Shown here: positions 6,653-13,526 of the stretch, one piece after another | How the letters are laid out: the number at the start of each line of letters is the position of its first letter | Position numbering within the stretch: the first letter of the stretch is position 1 | Source: CAVALG01 sp045576295 | GTDB lineage: Bacteria; Bacillota; Clostridia; Oscillospirales; Acutalibacteraceae | Length of the DNA stretch: 18,601 nt | Direction: 5' to 3' | NCBI GenBank assembly: GCA_045576295.1 | Contig: JAZNGF010000062.1 | Span: forward strand, 1-18,601 | Position numbers and translations under genes: made by a program | The notes under the pieces: model-generated | The model's input: the letters and a program-made list of their open reading frames with translations, nothing else | Databases searched by the model: none | What the model was told of the DNA's origin: nothing

Positions 6653-8287
6653 TTAATACATTCCGCCTGCTGCTGCGGCTGCTTGAGCGGCTGCTGCGTC
6701 TGCGGCAGGGTCCTTTTTATCCGAAACAATGCTTTCGGTTGTGAGAACCATTGAAGCCACCGATGAAGCGTTTTGAAGCGCTGAACGTGTAACCTTAGTT
6801 GGGTCAACAATTCCTGCTTCAATCATATCAGTGTAAACTTCGTTATAAGCATCAAAGCCGTAGTTTGCTTTTCCGCTTGAAATAATTTTATCAATAATAA
6901 CTGCGCCTTCAAGGCCTGCGTTACAAGCGATTTGGCGAATGGGCGCCTCCATTGCTTTAAGCACAATAAGCACACCTGTTTTGATGTCGCCCTCGGTTGT
7001 ATCGAGTAATGCTTTTACAGAGGGGATAGCATTAATAAGAGCAACGCCGCCGCCTGCAACAATACCTTCTTCAACTGCTGCCTTGGTTGCTGCAAGTGCA
7101 TCTTCAATGCGAAGCTTCTGTTCCTTCATTTCAATTTCGGTTGCAGCGCCAACCTTAATAACTGCAACGCCGCCTGCAAGTTTTGCAAGCCTTTCTTGAA
7201 GCTTTTCACGATCGAAATCAGAAGTTGTTGTTTCAATCTGCGACCTTATTTGTGCAACCCTTGCTTTAATATCGGCGGTTTCGCCGGCGCCGTCAACAAT
7301 GATTGTGTTTTCTTTGCCAACCTTAACCTGGCGCGCTTGACCTAACTGGTGAAGCTCGGTATCGCGAAGTTCAAGACCAAGTTCTGAGGTGATAACCTCG
7401 CCGCCTGTAAGGGTTGCGATATCTTGAAGCATTTCCTTTCTTCTGTCGCCAAAGCCTGGGGCCTTAACGCCAACGCAAACAAAGGTGCCGCGAAGTTTGT
7501 TAACGATAATTGTTGAAAGTGCTTCGCCTTCAATATCTTCAGCCACAATGAATAACTTTTTGCCTGCTTGAACAACCTGCTCAAGAAGAGGAAGAATCTC
7601 TTGAATGTTTGAAATCTTCTTATCGGTGATAAGGATAAGAGGTTCATCAAGAACAGCTTCCATTTTATCGGTATCGGTTGCCATGTATGGGGTGATATAG
7701 CCCCTGTCAAACTGCATACCTTCAACAACCTCTGAATAGGTTTCGGCGGTTTTTGATTCTTCAACGGTTATAACGCCATCGGCTGATACCTTTTCCATAG
7801 CCTCAGCTATAAGTTTGCCGATGAATTCATCACCTGATGAAACGGCAGCAACCCTTGCAATATCGGTTGAACCTGTAACCTTTTTAGAGTTGCCTACAAT
7901 GGTTTCAACTGCTGTGTCAACCGCGAGTTTGATACCTTTTTTTACAACCATTGGGTTTGCGCCTGCGGCAACGTTTTTCATTCCTTCGTTGATAAGCGCT
8001 TGTGCTAAAATGGTTGCGGTTGTTGTGCCGTCACCTGCGCAGTCGTTAGTTTTGGTAGCAACCTCTTTAACAAGCTGCGCACCCATGTTTTCAAATGGGT
8101 CATCAAGTTCAATATCCTTTGCAATAGTAACACCGTCGTTAGTAATAAGCGGTGAACCGAACTTTTTATCAAGAACAACGTTTCTGCCTTTGGGGCCTAA
8201 TGTAACCTTTACGGCGTTTGCAAGCTGGTCAACACCCGATTGAAGGCTCTTTCTTGCATCTTCGCCGAACAAAATTTGTTTAGCCAT
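6653..8287 (-). CDS. groL: Chaperonin GroEL (60 kDa)
   Basis: 544 residues, the family's usual length, starting MAKQILFGEDARKSL and ending in an alanine-rich stretch and GGMY in place of the more common GGM repeats. ATP-site segments are visible: VTLGPKGRNVVLD, NDGVTIAKDIEL, GDGTTTATILAQ and, in the second equatorial half, EEGIVAGGGVALI. It forms the double-ring folding chamber that, with GroES, refolds cytoplasmic proteins using ATP. AAGGAGAG about eight bases before the ATG supports the start. It lies 30 bases downstream of groES in one heat-shock operon controlled by the CIRCE element upstream of groES and ends at the shared terminator. Confidence 0.98.
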   Translation of the reverse strand: MAKQILFGEDARKSLQSGVDQLANAVKVTLGPKGRNVVLDKKFGSPLITNDGVTIAKDIELDDPFENMGAQLVKEVATKTNDCAGDGTTTATILAQALINEGMKNVAAGANPMVVKKGIKLAVDTAVETIVGNSKKVTGSTDIARVAAVSSGDEFIGKLIAEAMEKVSADGVITVEESKTAETYSEVVEGMQFDRGYITPYMATDTDKMEAVLDEPLILITDKKISNIQEILPLLEQVVQAGKKLFIVAEDIEGEALSTIIVNKLRGTFVCVGVKAPGFGDRRKEMLQDIATLTGGEVITSELGLELRDTELHQLGQARQVKVGKENTIIVDGAGETADIKARVAQIRSQIETTTSDFDREKLQERLAKLAGGVAVIKVGAATEIEMKEQKLRIEDALAATKAAVEEGIVAGGGVALINAIPSVKALLDTTEGDIKTGVLIVLKAMEAPIRQIACNAGLEGAVIIDKIISSGKANYGFDAYNEVYTDMIEAGIVDPTKVTRSALQNASSVASMVLTTESIVSDKKDPAADAAAAQAAAAAGGMY

Positions 8288-8317
8288 TTTGCATCTCTCC
8301 TTAAAAATAATATTAAA

Positions 8318-8602
8318 TTATTCAACAACTGCTAATATATCCGACTGGCGAACAATGCTATATTCTGTGCCGTCAACCTTAACTTCGGTTCCTGCGTATT
8401 TGCTGGTGATTACTTTATCGCCAACCTTAACAAGCATTGTAACCTCTTTACCGTCAACCACGCCGCCGGGGCCAACTGCAACAACTTCGGCAATTTGAGG
8501 CTTTTCTTGTGCTGATGCTGCAAGGATAATGCCGCTTTTTGTGGTTTCTTCAGCTTCGGTTGCTTTAACAACAACTCTGTCAAGTAATGGTTTAATTGTC
8601 AT
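8318..8602 (-). CDS. groES: Co-chaperonin GroES (10 kDa)
   Basis: 94 residues, the normal size. Recognisable segments are IKPLLDRVVVK, the mobile loop TKSGIILAASAQEKPQ that binds GroEL (including the Ile-Ile-Leu tripeptide), the GPGG turn, VKVGDKVITSKYAGTEVK and the C-terminal YSIVRQSDILAVVE. It forms the heptameric lid of the GroEL chamber. GGAGGAG seven to eight bases upstream of the ATG is a strong ribosome binding site. First gene of the groES-groEL operon, with the promoter overlapping CIRCE just upstream. Confidence 0.98.
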   Translation of the reverse strand: MTIKPLLDRVVVKATEAEETTKSGIILAASAQEKPQIAEVVAVGPGGVVDGKEVTMLVKVGDKVITSKYAGTEVKVDGTEYSIVRQSDILAVVE

Positions 8603-8621
8603 TTATATCTCCTCCAATTTG

Positions 8622-8656
8622 AGAATTAGCACTCTCGTGTTTTGAGTGCTAATTCT
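8622..8656 (-). promoter_or_regulatory. CIRCE operator (HrcA binding site)
   Basis: TTAGCACTC (8626-8634), nine bases, GAGTGCTAA (8644-8652) is an exact match to the CIRCE consensus. The symmetry extends to 13-base arms (8622-8634 and 8644-8656). It sits in the transcription start region of groES, the known position for HrcA repression that is relieved by heat stress. hrcA itself is not in the window. Confidence 0.97.
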
Positions 8657-8684
8657 ATTTTAGCCTTTAAAATATGAAAATCAA
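8657..8684 (-). promoter_or_regulatory. groES-groEL promoter (sigma-A type)
   Basis: On the minus strand TTGATT (8679-8684), 16 bases, TAAAAT (8657-8662). The -10 box abuts the extended CIRCE arm, so the predicted start lies inside the operator, consistent with direct repression. Confidence 0.75.
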
Positions 8685-8738
8685 GGGTTAATTTGATAAA
8701 TTAAACAATTATTTTAAATTTTTTAACAAATAACAAAA

Positions 8739-8760
8739 GTTGCAATTATATTGTTGCAAC
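8739..8760 (-). terminator. Possible weak terminator after flavin reductase gene
   Basis: GTTGCAA (8739-8745) and TTGCAAC (8754-8760) form a 7-base-pair stem with an 8-base loop. On the minus strand it is followed by CTTTTGTT. It lies 23 bases past the stop of the minus-strand gene at 8783, the right place for its terminator, but the stem is short and the T-run interrupted. Confidence 0.4.
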
Positions 8761-8782
8761 AAATGTATAAAATTTAATCAAA

Positions 8783-9286
8783 TTATTCAGAAATTAAAAC
8801 CTTTTCAATCTTGCCAAGGTAGATTTTATGGAAATCACCTTCAGGGTAAACGGTTTCAATTATTGATTTATCAAAAAATTCGCCGTTTTTAATATCTGAC
8901 ACATAGGTTTTTTTGCATATAATAACAAGGCGTGATTCTTTAAAATAAACTGTTCCACAATCAAAGACAGGGGAAAGCCCTGTTTCTTTAGCCTTGTCAA
9001 CATCGCGGCCTGATTTACTGCCACATACCTTGTGCGGCTCTTTGTTGTCACCTAAGAAGCAAAGTGAAAATGTATCATTATCATCTAAAAATTCTCTTGT
9101 ATATCGCTGTGGACGTACAAGGGCAACAGCGTATTCATTCCCCCAAATTTCGCCCATAAATCCCCAGCTTGCGGTCATCATATTAAATCCATCTTCGTTT
9201 CCGGCAGCTATAAGCGCCCATTCATCACTGATTAATTTAAACAAATTGCTGTCAATATTTTTTGCACCTATTTCTTTAAAAGCCAT
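8783..9286 (-). CDS. Flavin reductase-like FMN-binding protein
   Basis: A 167-residue single-domain protein resembling the flavin reductase/flavoredoxin split-barrel family. The segment MMTASWGFMGEIWG, then ALVRPQRYTREFLDDNDTFSLCFLG, matches the family's FMN-binding core (T/S-x-W-G and the VRPxRYTxEF segment). Relatives bind FMN and either reduce free flavin with NAD(P)H or act as electron carriers; the physiological partner is unknown here. The chosen start is the ATG at 9284-9286, giving MAFKEIGAKN, nine bases from AAAGG. In-frame ATG (9292) and TTG (9295) lie too close to that ribosome binding site. It is transcribed away from polA and toward groES, with about 126 bases between it and CIRCE. 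Confidence 0.85.
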   Translation of the reverse strand: MAFKEIGAKNIDSNLFKLISDEWALIAAGNEDGFNMMTASWGFMGEIWGNEYAVALVRPQRYTREFLDDNDTFSLCFLGDNKEPHKVCGSKSGRDVDKAKETGLSPVFDCGTVYFKESRLVIICKKTYVSDIKNGEFFDKSIIETVYPEGDFHKIYLGKIEKVLISE

Positions 9287-9317
9287 AATCATCAACCTTT
9301 CATTTTTTGTTTTAATA

Positions 9318-9346
9318 ATTATACTACAAATAGGTTTAATTTAAAA
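9318..9346 (-). promoter_or_regulatory. Possible promoter of flavin reductase gene
   Basis: The minus strand reads TATAAT at 9318-9323, about 32 bases before the start codon. The -35 region at 17 bases is only T-rich (TTTTAA), so support comes mainly from the -10 box and position. Confidence 0.4.
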
Positions 9347-9366
9347 GCACATTTGGGCATTTTTGT

Positions 9367-9395
9367 TTGTAATTAATGAAAATATATGGTATAAT
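9367..9395 (+). promoter_or_regulatory. polA promoter, extended -10
   Basis: TTGTAA (9367-9372), 17 bases, TATAAT (9390-9395) preceded by TGG, giving the extended -10 form TGnTATAAT. GGAGGT at 9418-9423 and ATG 9429 follow, so the 5' leader is short. It likely drives polA, rimI and tsaD. Confidence 0.75.
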
Positions 9396-9428
9396 AAAAA
9401 AGTTAATCCGATTATATGGAGGTAACAT

Positions 9429-11966
9429 ATGAAAATTCTTGTGATAGATGGAAACAGTATTGCAAACCGCGCTTTTTATGGCATTAAAATGCTTACAACG
9501 AAAGACGGCAGATACACCAATGCTATTGTTGGTTTTTTAAATATTTTGAATAGACTTATTGAAGCAGAAGCGCCCGATGGTGTTGCTGTAGCTTGGGATG
9601 TTCACGCGCCAACATTCAGGCATAAGAAATATGGTGAGTACAAAGCAGGCAGAAAAGGTACCCCACAGGAACTTTTAGAGCAAATGCCTGTTATTAAAAA
9701 TATAATAGATGCCTTAGGCTACCGAAACATTGAATTAGAAGGTTTTGAGGCTGATGATATTTTAGGAACTATATCTCGCGCGTGTGCTACACAAAACTGT
9801 GATTGCGTTATTGCCACAGGTGACAGAGATTCTTTGCAGTTAGTATCGGAGAAGACTCGAGTTTTACTCTCGGCAACTAAAATAGGAAGACCGGAGATCA
9901 CTGAATATAATACAGAAACCCTTTATAATGAATATGGAGTTTCGCCCGAAGGTATGATTGAAATTAAAGCACTAAAGGGCGACAGTTCTGATAATATTCC
10001 CGGTGTTGCAGGCGTTGGCGACAAAACCGCAGGCGACCTTATTAAAAACTTCGGTAATATTGATTATATTTATGATAATATTGATTCACTTGATATAAAA
10101 GAAGGCGTTAAGAACAAATTAATCGCAGGAAAAGAAAGCGCTTATTTATCGCGTGAGCTTGGAACGATTTTTTGTGACGTACCAATTGAGTGCGATGCCA
10201 TGTTTTACAAAAAACGCGAAGTTGATAAAGCGGCATTAGCTGAAATACTGTTTGATAGAGAGCTTTTTAAGGCCGCCGAAAGATACGGTGTTACTGCTGC
10301 GGATATTAATGCAGAAAAAGTGTATATAACTGATAGCACTGAACTTACTCAAACTGATGATGTTAATAAAGTTCTAAATTCTAAAGATATAGAATTGGTT
10401 CTTTTTGAAGACTCTGCGGTTATAACAAATGGAGAGTTTGTTTGCAAAATATCACTTGAAACCTTTAATGACGTTATTTCAAACCCTGAAATCGCTAAAA
10501 GTGTTTATGATTCAAAGGCAGTTTATAAATATTGTATCAAAAATAGCCTCACCCCTGAAAATGTTGTTTTTGACACCCTGCTTGCTGCATATTTGCTTGA
10601 GCCTTCATCGAATGATTATAGTTTAGACACCTTAGCAGCAGAGTATAGAATAAACTCAGGCGAATTTGAAAACCTAAATGTAAAAGCCGCGGCACAAAAC
10701 TCGCAACTTGCCCGCGTTTTAGCCAAACAAATTAAGGATAACGGGTTAGAAGAACTTCTAAATAAAATTGAACTACCACTCGCGTATGTTCTTGCATCAA
10801 TGGAAACAGAAGGTGTTTTAATTGATGTTGAGGGAACTAAAAAGTATGGCGATGCGTTGAATGAAAAAATTGAAAATTTGAGAAGTGAGATAACCGGTGA
10901 AATTGGATATGAGTTTAATCTTAATTCACCAAAACAATTAGGTAAGGCGCTGTTTGAAGATTTAGGGCTTCCCTGTAAAAAGAAAACCAAAAGCGGTTAT
11001 TCAACCAACGCTGAAGTGCTTGAATCGTTAAGATATGATTATCCTGTTGTTGAAAAACTTCTTGAATACCGCACTCTTGCAAAGCTTAAATCAACCTATT
11101 GTGATGGTTTAGTTGCGGCAGCGTGTGATGACTGCAGAATTCGTTCAACCCTTAATCAAACCGAAACAAGAACAGGGCGAATAAGCTCATCAGAGCCAAA
11201 TTTGCAAAACATCCCTGTTAAAAAGCAAGAGGGCAAAGAACTACGCAGGTTCTTTAAAGCGCGTGAAGGATATGTTCTGTGTGATGCCGACTATTCGCAA
11301 ATTGAGCTTCGTGTTCTTGCTTCAATTGCAAATGATAAAGCTATGATTGAGGCATTCAATAATAATATTGATATTCACACTTTAACCGCGTCGCAGGTGT
11401 TTAATATGCCGCTTCAAATGGTAACGCCGCTTATGAGAAGCCGCGCTAAAGCTGTTAACTTTGGCATAGTTTACGGCATAGGAGCATTCTCGCTCTCAAA
11501 AGATATTGGTGTAACAAAAAAAGAAGCTGATGAATATATAAAAGGGTATTTCAGCACCTACCCGCAGGTTGATATGTATATGAAATCGGTTGTTGATAAT
11601 GCCAAAGCAAATGGTTATGTATCAACCTTATTTGGCCGAAAAAGGCTATTGCCCGAGCTTTCTAATTCCAACAGAATGATTCAGTCGTTTGGGGAGCGTG
11701 TTGCGCGCAATATGCCCATTCAAGGAACCGCGGCAGACATTATTAAAATAGCTATGATTAACGTTTCAAACAGGCTTAAAGTCGAGCTGCCAAACGCACG
11801 GCTTATTATGCAGGTTCACGATGAACTTCTTGTTGAGGCGCCAAAAGAACAGGTTGAAATAGCATGCAAAATAATAAAAGAAGAAATGGAAAGCGCTGTG
11901 AAACTCAGTGTTCCGCTGATAGTTGATGTTAATTACGGAGATACCTGGTATGATGCAAAGGGATAA
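9429..11966 (+). CDS. polA: DNA polymerase I
   Basis: 845 residues, somewhat shorter than the Escherichia coli enzyme. The 5'-3' exonuclease domain occupies about 1-290: DGNSIANRAFYG, GFEADDILG, ATGDRDSLQL, and the helix-hairpin-helix GDSSDNIPGVAGVGDKTAGD. The middle domain (about 300-460) keeps the fold-like VFDTLLAAYLLEPSSNDYSL but shows no DxE exonuclease I motif, so proofreading is probably lost, as in Bacillus and Thermus enzymes. The polymerase domain has motif A DYSQIELRV (D621), motif B RSRAKAVNFGIVYG (R670, K674, F678, Y682) and motif C QVHDELL (H797, D798). It fills repair gaps and replaces Okazaki primers. Strong GGAGGT before ATG. rimI starts inside its last codons. Confidence 0.97.
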   Translation: MKILVIDGNSIANRAFYGIKMLTTKDGRYTNAIVGFLNILNRLIEAEAPDGVAVAWDVHAPTFRHKKYGEYKAGRKGTPQELLEQMPVIKNIIDALGYRNIELEGFEADDILGTISRACATQNCDCVIATGDRDSLQLVSEKTRVLLSATKIGRPEITEYNTETLYNEYGVSPEGMIEIKALKGDSSDNIPGVAGVGDKTAGDLIKNFGNIDYIYDNIDSLDIKEGVKNKLIAGKESAYLSRELGTIFCDVPIECDAMFYKKREVDKAALAEILFDRELFKAAERYGVTAADINAEKVYITDSTELTQTDDVNKVLNSKDIELVLFEDSAVITNGEFVCKISLETFNDVISNPEIAKSVYDSKAVYKYCIKNSLTPENVVFDTLLAAYLLEPSSNDYSLDTLAAEYRINSGEFENLNVKAAAQNSQLARVLAKQIKDNGLEELLNKIELPLAYVLASMETEGVLIDVEGTKKYGDALNEKIENLRSEITGEIGYEFNLNSPKQLGKALFEDLGLPCKKKTKSGYSTNAEVLESLRYDYPVVEKLLEYRTLAKLKSTYCDGLVAAACDDCRIRSTLNQTETRTGRISSSEPNLQNIPVKKQEGKELRRFFKAREGYVLCDADYSQIELRVLASIANDKAMIEAFNNNIDIHTLTASQVFNMPLQMVTPLMRSRAKAVNFGIVYGIGAFSLSKDIGVTKKEADEYIKGYFSTYPQVDMYMKSVVDNAKANGYVSTLFGRKRLLPELSNSNRMIQSFGERVARNMPIQGTAADIIKIAMINVSNRLKVELPNARLIMQVHDELLVEAPKEQVEIACKIIKEEMESAVKLSVPLIVDVNYGDTWYDAKG

Positions 11967-12408
11967 CTACAAAATACTGCCGTTTTCACCAGAAAATGCA
12001 AAGGCGGTTGAAATGTTAGAAAACGAATGCTTTTCATCCCCTTGGAGCGCTGAAGCTATTCTTGATTCTTATAACTTTAACACTGTGTTTTTTGTTGCTA
12101 CTAAAAATGGTAATGTTGTTGGTTATATCGGGGTTCAAAATATTATTAGCGAAGGTTATATAACAAATGTTGCCGTTAGCAAAAAACATAGGGGAAACGG
12201 TGTTGGAGCTTTACTTGTGAAAAAGGCTTTAGAGCATTGCCAAGAACAAAATTTTGAGTTTTTAAGCCTTGAGGTGAGAGCTTCTAACACCCCTGCGATT
12301 TCACTATACACAAAGCTGGGATTTGAAACGGTTGGAGAAAGAAAAAATTTTTATCAAAACCCAACCGAAAACGCATATATTATGACATATTATTTTAACG
12401 GGAGGTAA
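11950..12408 (+). CDS. rimI: Ribosomal protein S18 alanine N-acetyltransferase RimI (GNAT)
   Basis: A 152-residue GNAT acetyltransferase. The core VGYIGVQ...EGYITNVAVSKKHRGNGVGALLV holds the acetyl-CoA pyrophosphate loop (R/Q-x-x-G-x-G as HRGNGVG). LSLEVRASNTPAISLYTKLGFETVGERKNFY is the segment that marks RimI-like enzymes. RimI acetylates the N-terminal alanine of S18; other GNATs of this size are possible, but the place directly before tsaD strongly favours RimI. ATG 11950 is preferred because GGAG (11937-11940) lies nine bases upstream. The first 17 bases overlap the end of polA, implying translational coupling. It stops four bases before tsaD, and the stop region contains the tsaD ribosome binding site. 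Confidence 0.88.
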   Translation: MMQRDNYKILPFSPENAKAVEMLENECFSSPWSAEAILDSYNFNTVFFVATKNGNVVGYIGVQNIISEGYITNVAVSKKHRGNGVGALLVKKALEHCQEQNFEFLSLEVRASNTPAISLYTKLGFETVGERKNFYQNPTENAYIMTYYFNGR

Positions 12409-12412
12409 TAAG

Positions 12413-13420
12413 TTGAATATTCTAAGTATTGAATCATCCTGTGATGAAACGGCTGCTGCAATTACTAATGGAAAAACTGTTCTTTCTAATATTGTTGCAA
12501 CGCAGATTGCAGAGCATAGATTATATGGCGGCGTTGTGCCCGAAATTGCTTCCCGCAGGCATTCTGAGGCCATTTCACAGGTTGTTGCAAAAGCGATAGA
12601 TGACGCTAAAATTACTAAAGATGATATTGATGCAATTGCCGTTACCTATGCTCCGGGGCTTATTGGTTCGCTTCTTGTTGGAGTTAATTTTGCAAAAGGG
12701 CTTGCTATGTCGCTGGGTGTACCACTTGTGCCTGTTCATCACTTGCGCTCGCATATTGCGGCAAATTATATTAATAATCCTGAGCTTGCGCCTCCGTTTT
12801 TATGCTTGCTGGTTTCGGGAGGAAACACGCATATTGTTGAGGTTAAATCTCACACCGAGTTTAACATAATCGGCAGAACACTCGACGATGCGGCAGGGGA
12901 GTGCTTTGACAAATCAGCCCGCGCTTTAGGGCTTTCATACCCTGGCGGCGTTGAGCTCGACAAAATTGCCGACCTTGATGGTTATAAGGTGTATAATTTG
13001 CCTTACCCAGCAGTTCCCGGGAATAAATACGACTTTTCTTTTTCTGGGCTTAAAACTGCGGTTATCAACTTAATACATAATTCTTCGCAAAAGGGTGAAA
13101 CTATTGATATTCCGAAACTTTCGGGTGCTCTTAGGAAAAAGGTGTGCGACATATTAATTGATAAAACTTTTTCGGCTGCTGAAGAGTTTGGTTATAGCAA
13201 AATTGCGGTGGCAGGTGGAGTATCTGCAAACAGTGAACTAAGGCGACGTTTTGAAGAGGAATGTGCCGCACGAGGGCTTTCGTTATTTTTGCCCGAACTT
13301 AAATATTGTGGTGATAACGCCGCAATGGTTGGTGTGCAAGGGTATTATGAGCTATTAAGCGGCAACACTGCGGGCGCTGATCTTAATGCGTTCGCTAATA
13401 TGCCAATTGATTTAAAATAA
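12413..13420 (+). CDS. tsaD: tRNA t6A37 threonylcarbamoyltransferase TsaD
   Basis: 335 residues, the usual length of this Kae1/YgjD family. It transfers the threonylcarbamoyl group from TC-AMP to A37 of ANN-decoding tRNAs, working with TsaB and TsaE. Landmarks are ILSIESSCDETAAAI, the metal-binding H110-x3-H114 in HHLRSHIAANY, LLVSGGNTHIV, DDAAGECFDKSARALGLSYPGG, YDFSFSGLKTAV, AVAGGVSANSELR and CGDNAAMVG (D301). The start is TTG at 12413, set by the strong GGGAGG (12400-12405) within the rimI stop region; homologues start at the same point. The usual companions tsaE and tsaB are not next to it; polA stands upstream instead. No terminator was seen after it before the pckA promoter. Confidence 0.96.
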   Translation: MNILSIESSCDETAAAITNGKTVLSNIVATQIAEHRLYGGVVPEIASRRHSEAISQVVAKAIDDAKITKDDIDAIAVTYAPGLIGSLLVGVNFAKGLAMSLGVPLVPVHHLRSHIAANYINNPELAPPFLCLLVSGGNTHIVEVKSHTEFNIIGRTLDDAAGECFDKSARALGLSYPGGVELDKIADLDGYKVYNLPYPAVPGNKYDFSFSGLKTAVINLIHNSSQKGETIDIPKLSGALRKKVCDILIDKTFSAAEEFGYSKIAVAGGVSANSELRRRFEEECAARGLSLFLPELKYCGDNAAMVGVQGYYELLSGNTAGADLNAFANMPIDLK

Positions 13421-13421
13421 A

Positions 13422-13434
13422 TTGTAAATTGACA
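13422..13434 (+). promoter_or_regulatory. Shared 13-base element upstream of pckA
   Basis: TTGTAAATTGACA occurs here and again at 15370-15382 before the hydrogenase maturation operon. Here its TTGACA has no -10 box at proper spacing, and it lies 20 bases upstream of the better pckA promoter, which suggests a regulator site or a vestigial promoter. Chance cannot be excluded in such AT-rich DNA. Confidence 0.35.
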
Positions 13435-13454
13435 TATTTTTATATATTTTTTAG

Positions 13455-13482
13455 TTGATTATTGGAAAAATCAGTGTATAAT
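13455..13482 (+). promoter_or_regulatory. pckA promoter
   Basis: TTGATT (13455-13460), 16 bases, TATAAT (13477-13482), 44 bases before the pckA start codon. The 13421-13526 spacer holds nothing else but the shared element. Confidence 0.7.
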
Positions 13483-13526
13483 ACTTTATAAGGGGTAAAT
13501 TGTTAAATTTTATTGGAGGTACAATT

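Noticed and set aside
6939..8243. Plus-strand open frames antisense to groEL (86 and 142 codons)
   Set aside because: Ser/Thr/Ala/Pro-rich shadow translations of a highly conserved gene; antisense frames over groEL are a well-known false annotation source.
13498..13526. AATTGT (13498-13503) and ACAATT (13521-13526) flank the pckA ribosome binding site as an inverted repeat
   Set aside because: Only six mostly A-U pairs around a 17-base loop; not enough to claim translational control.
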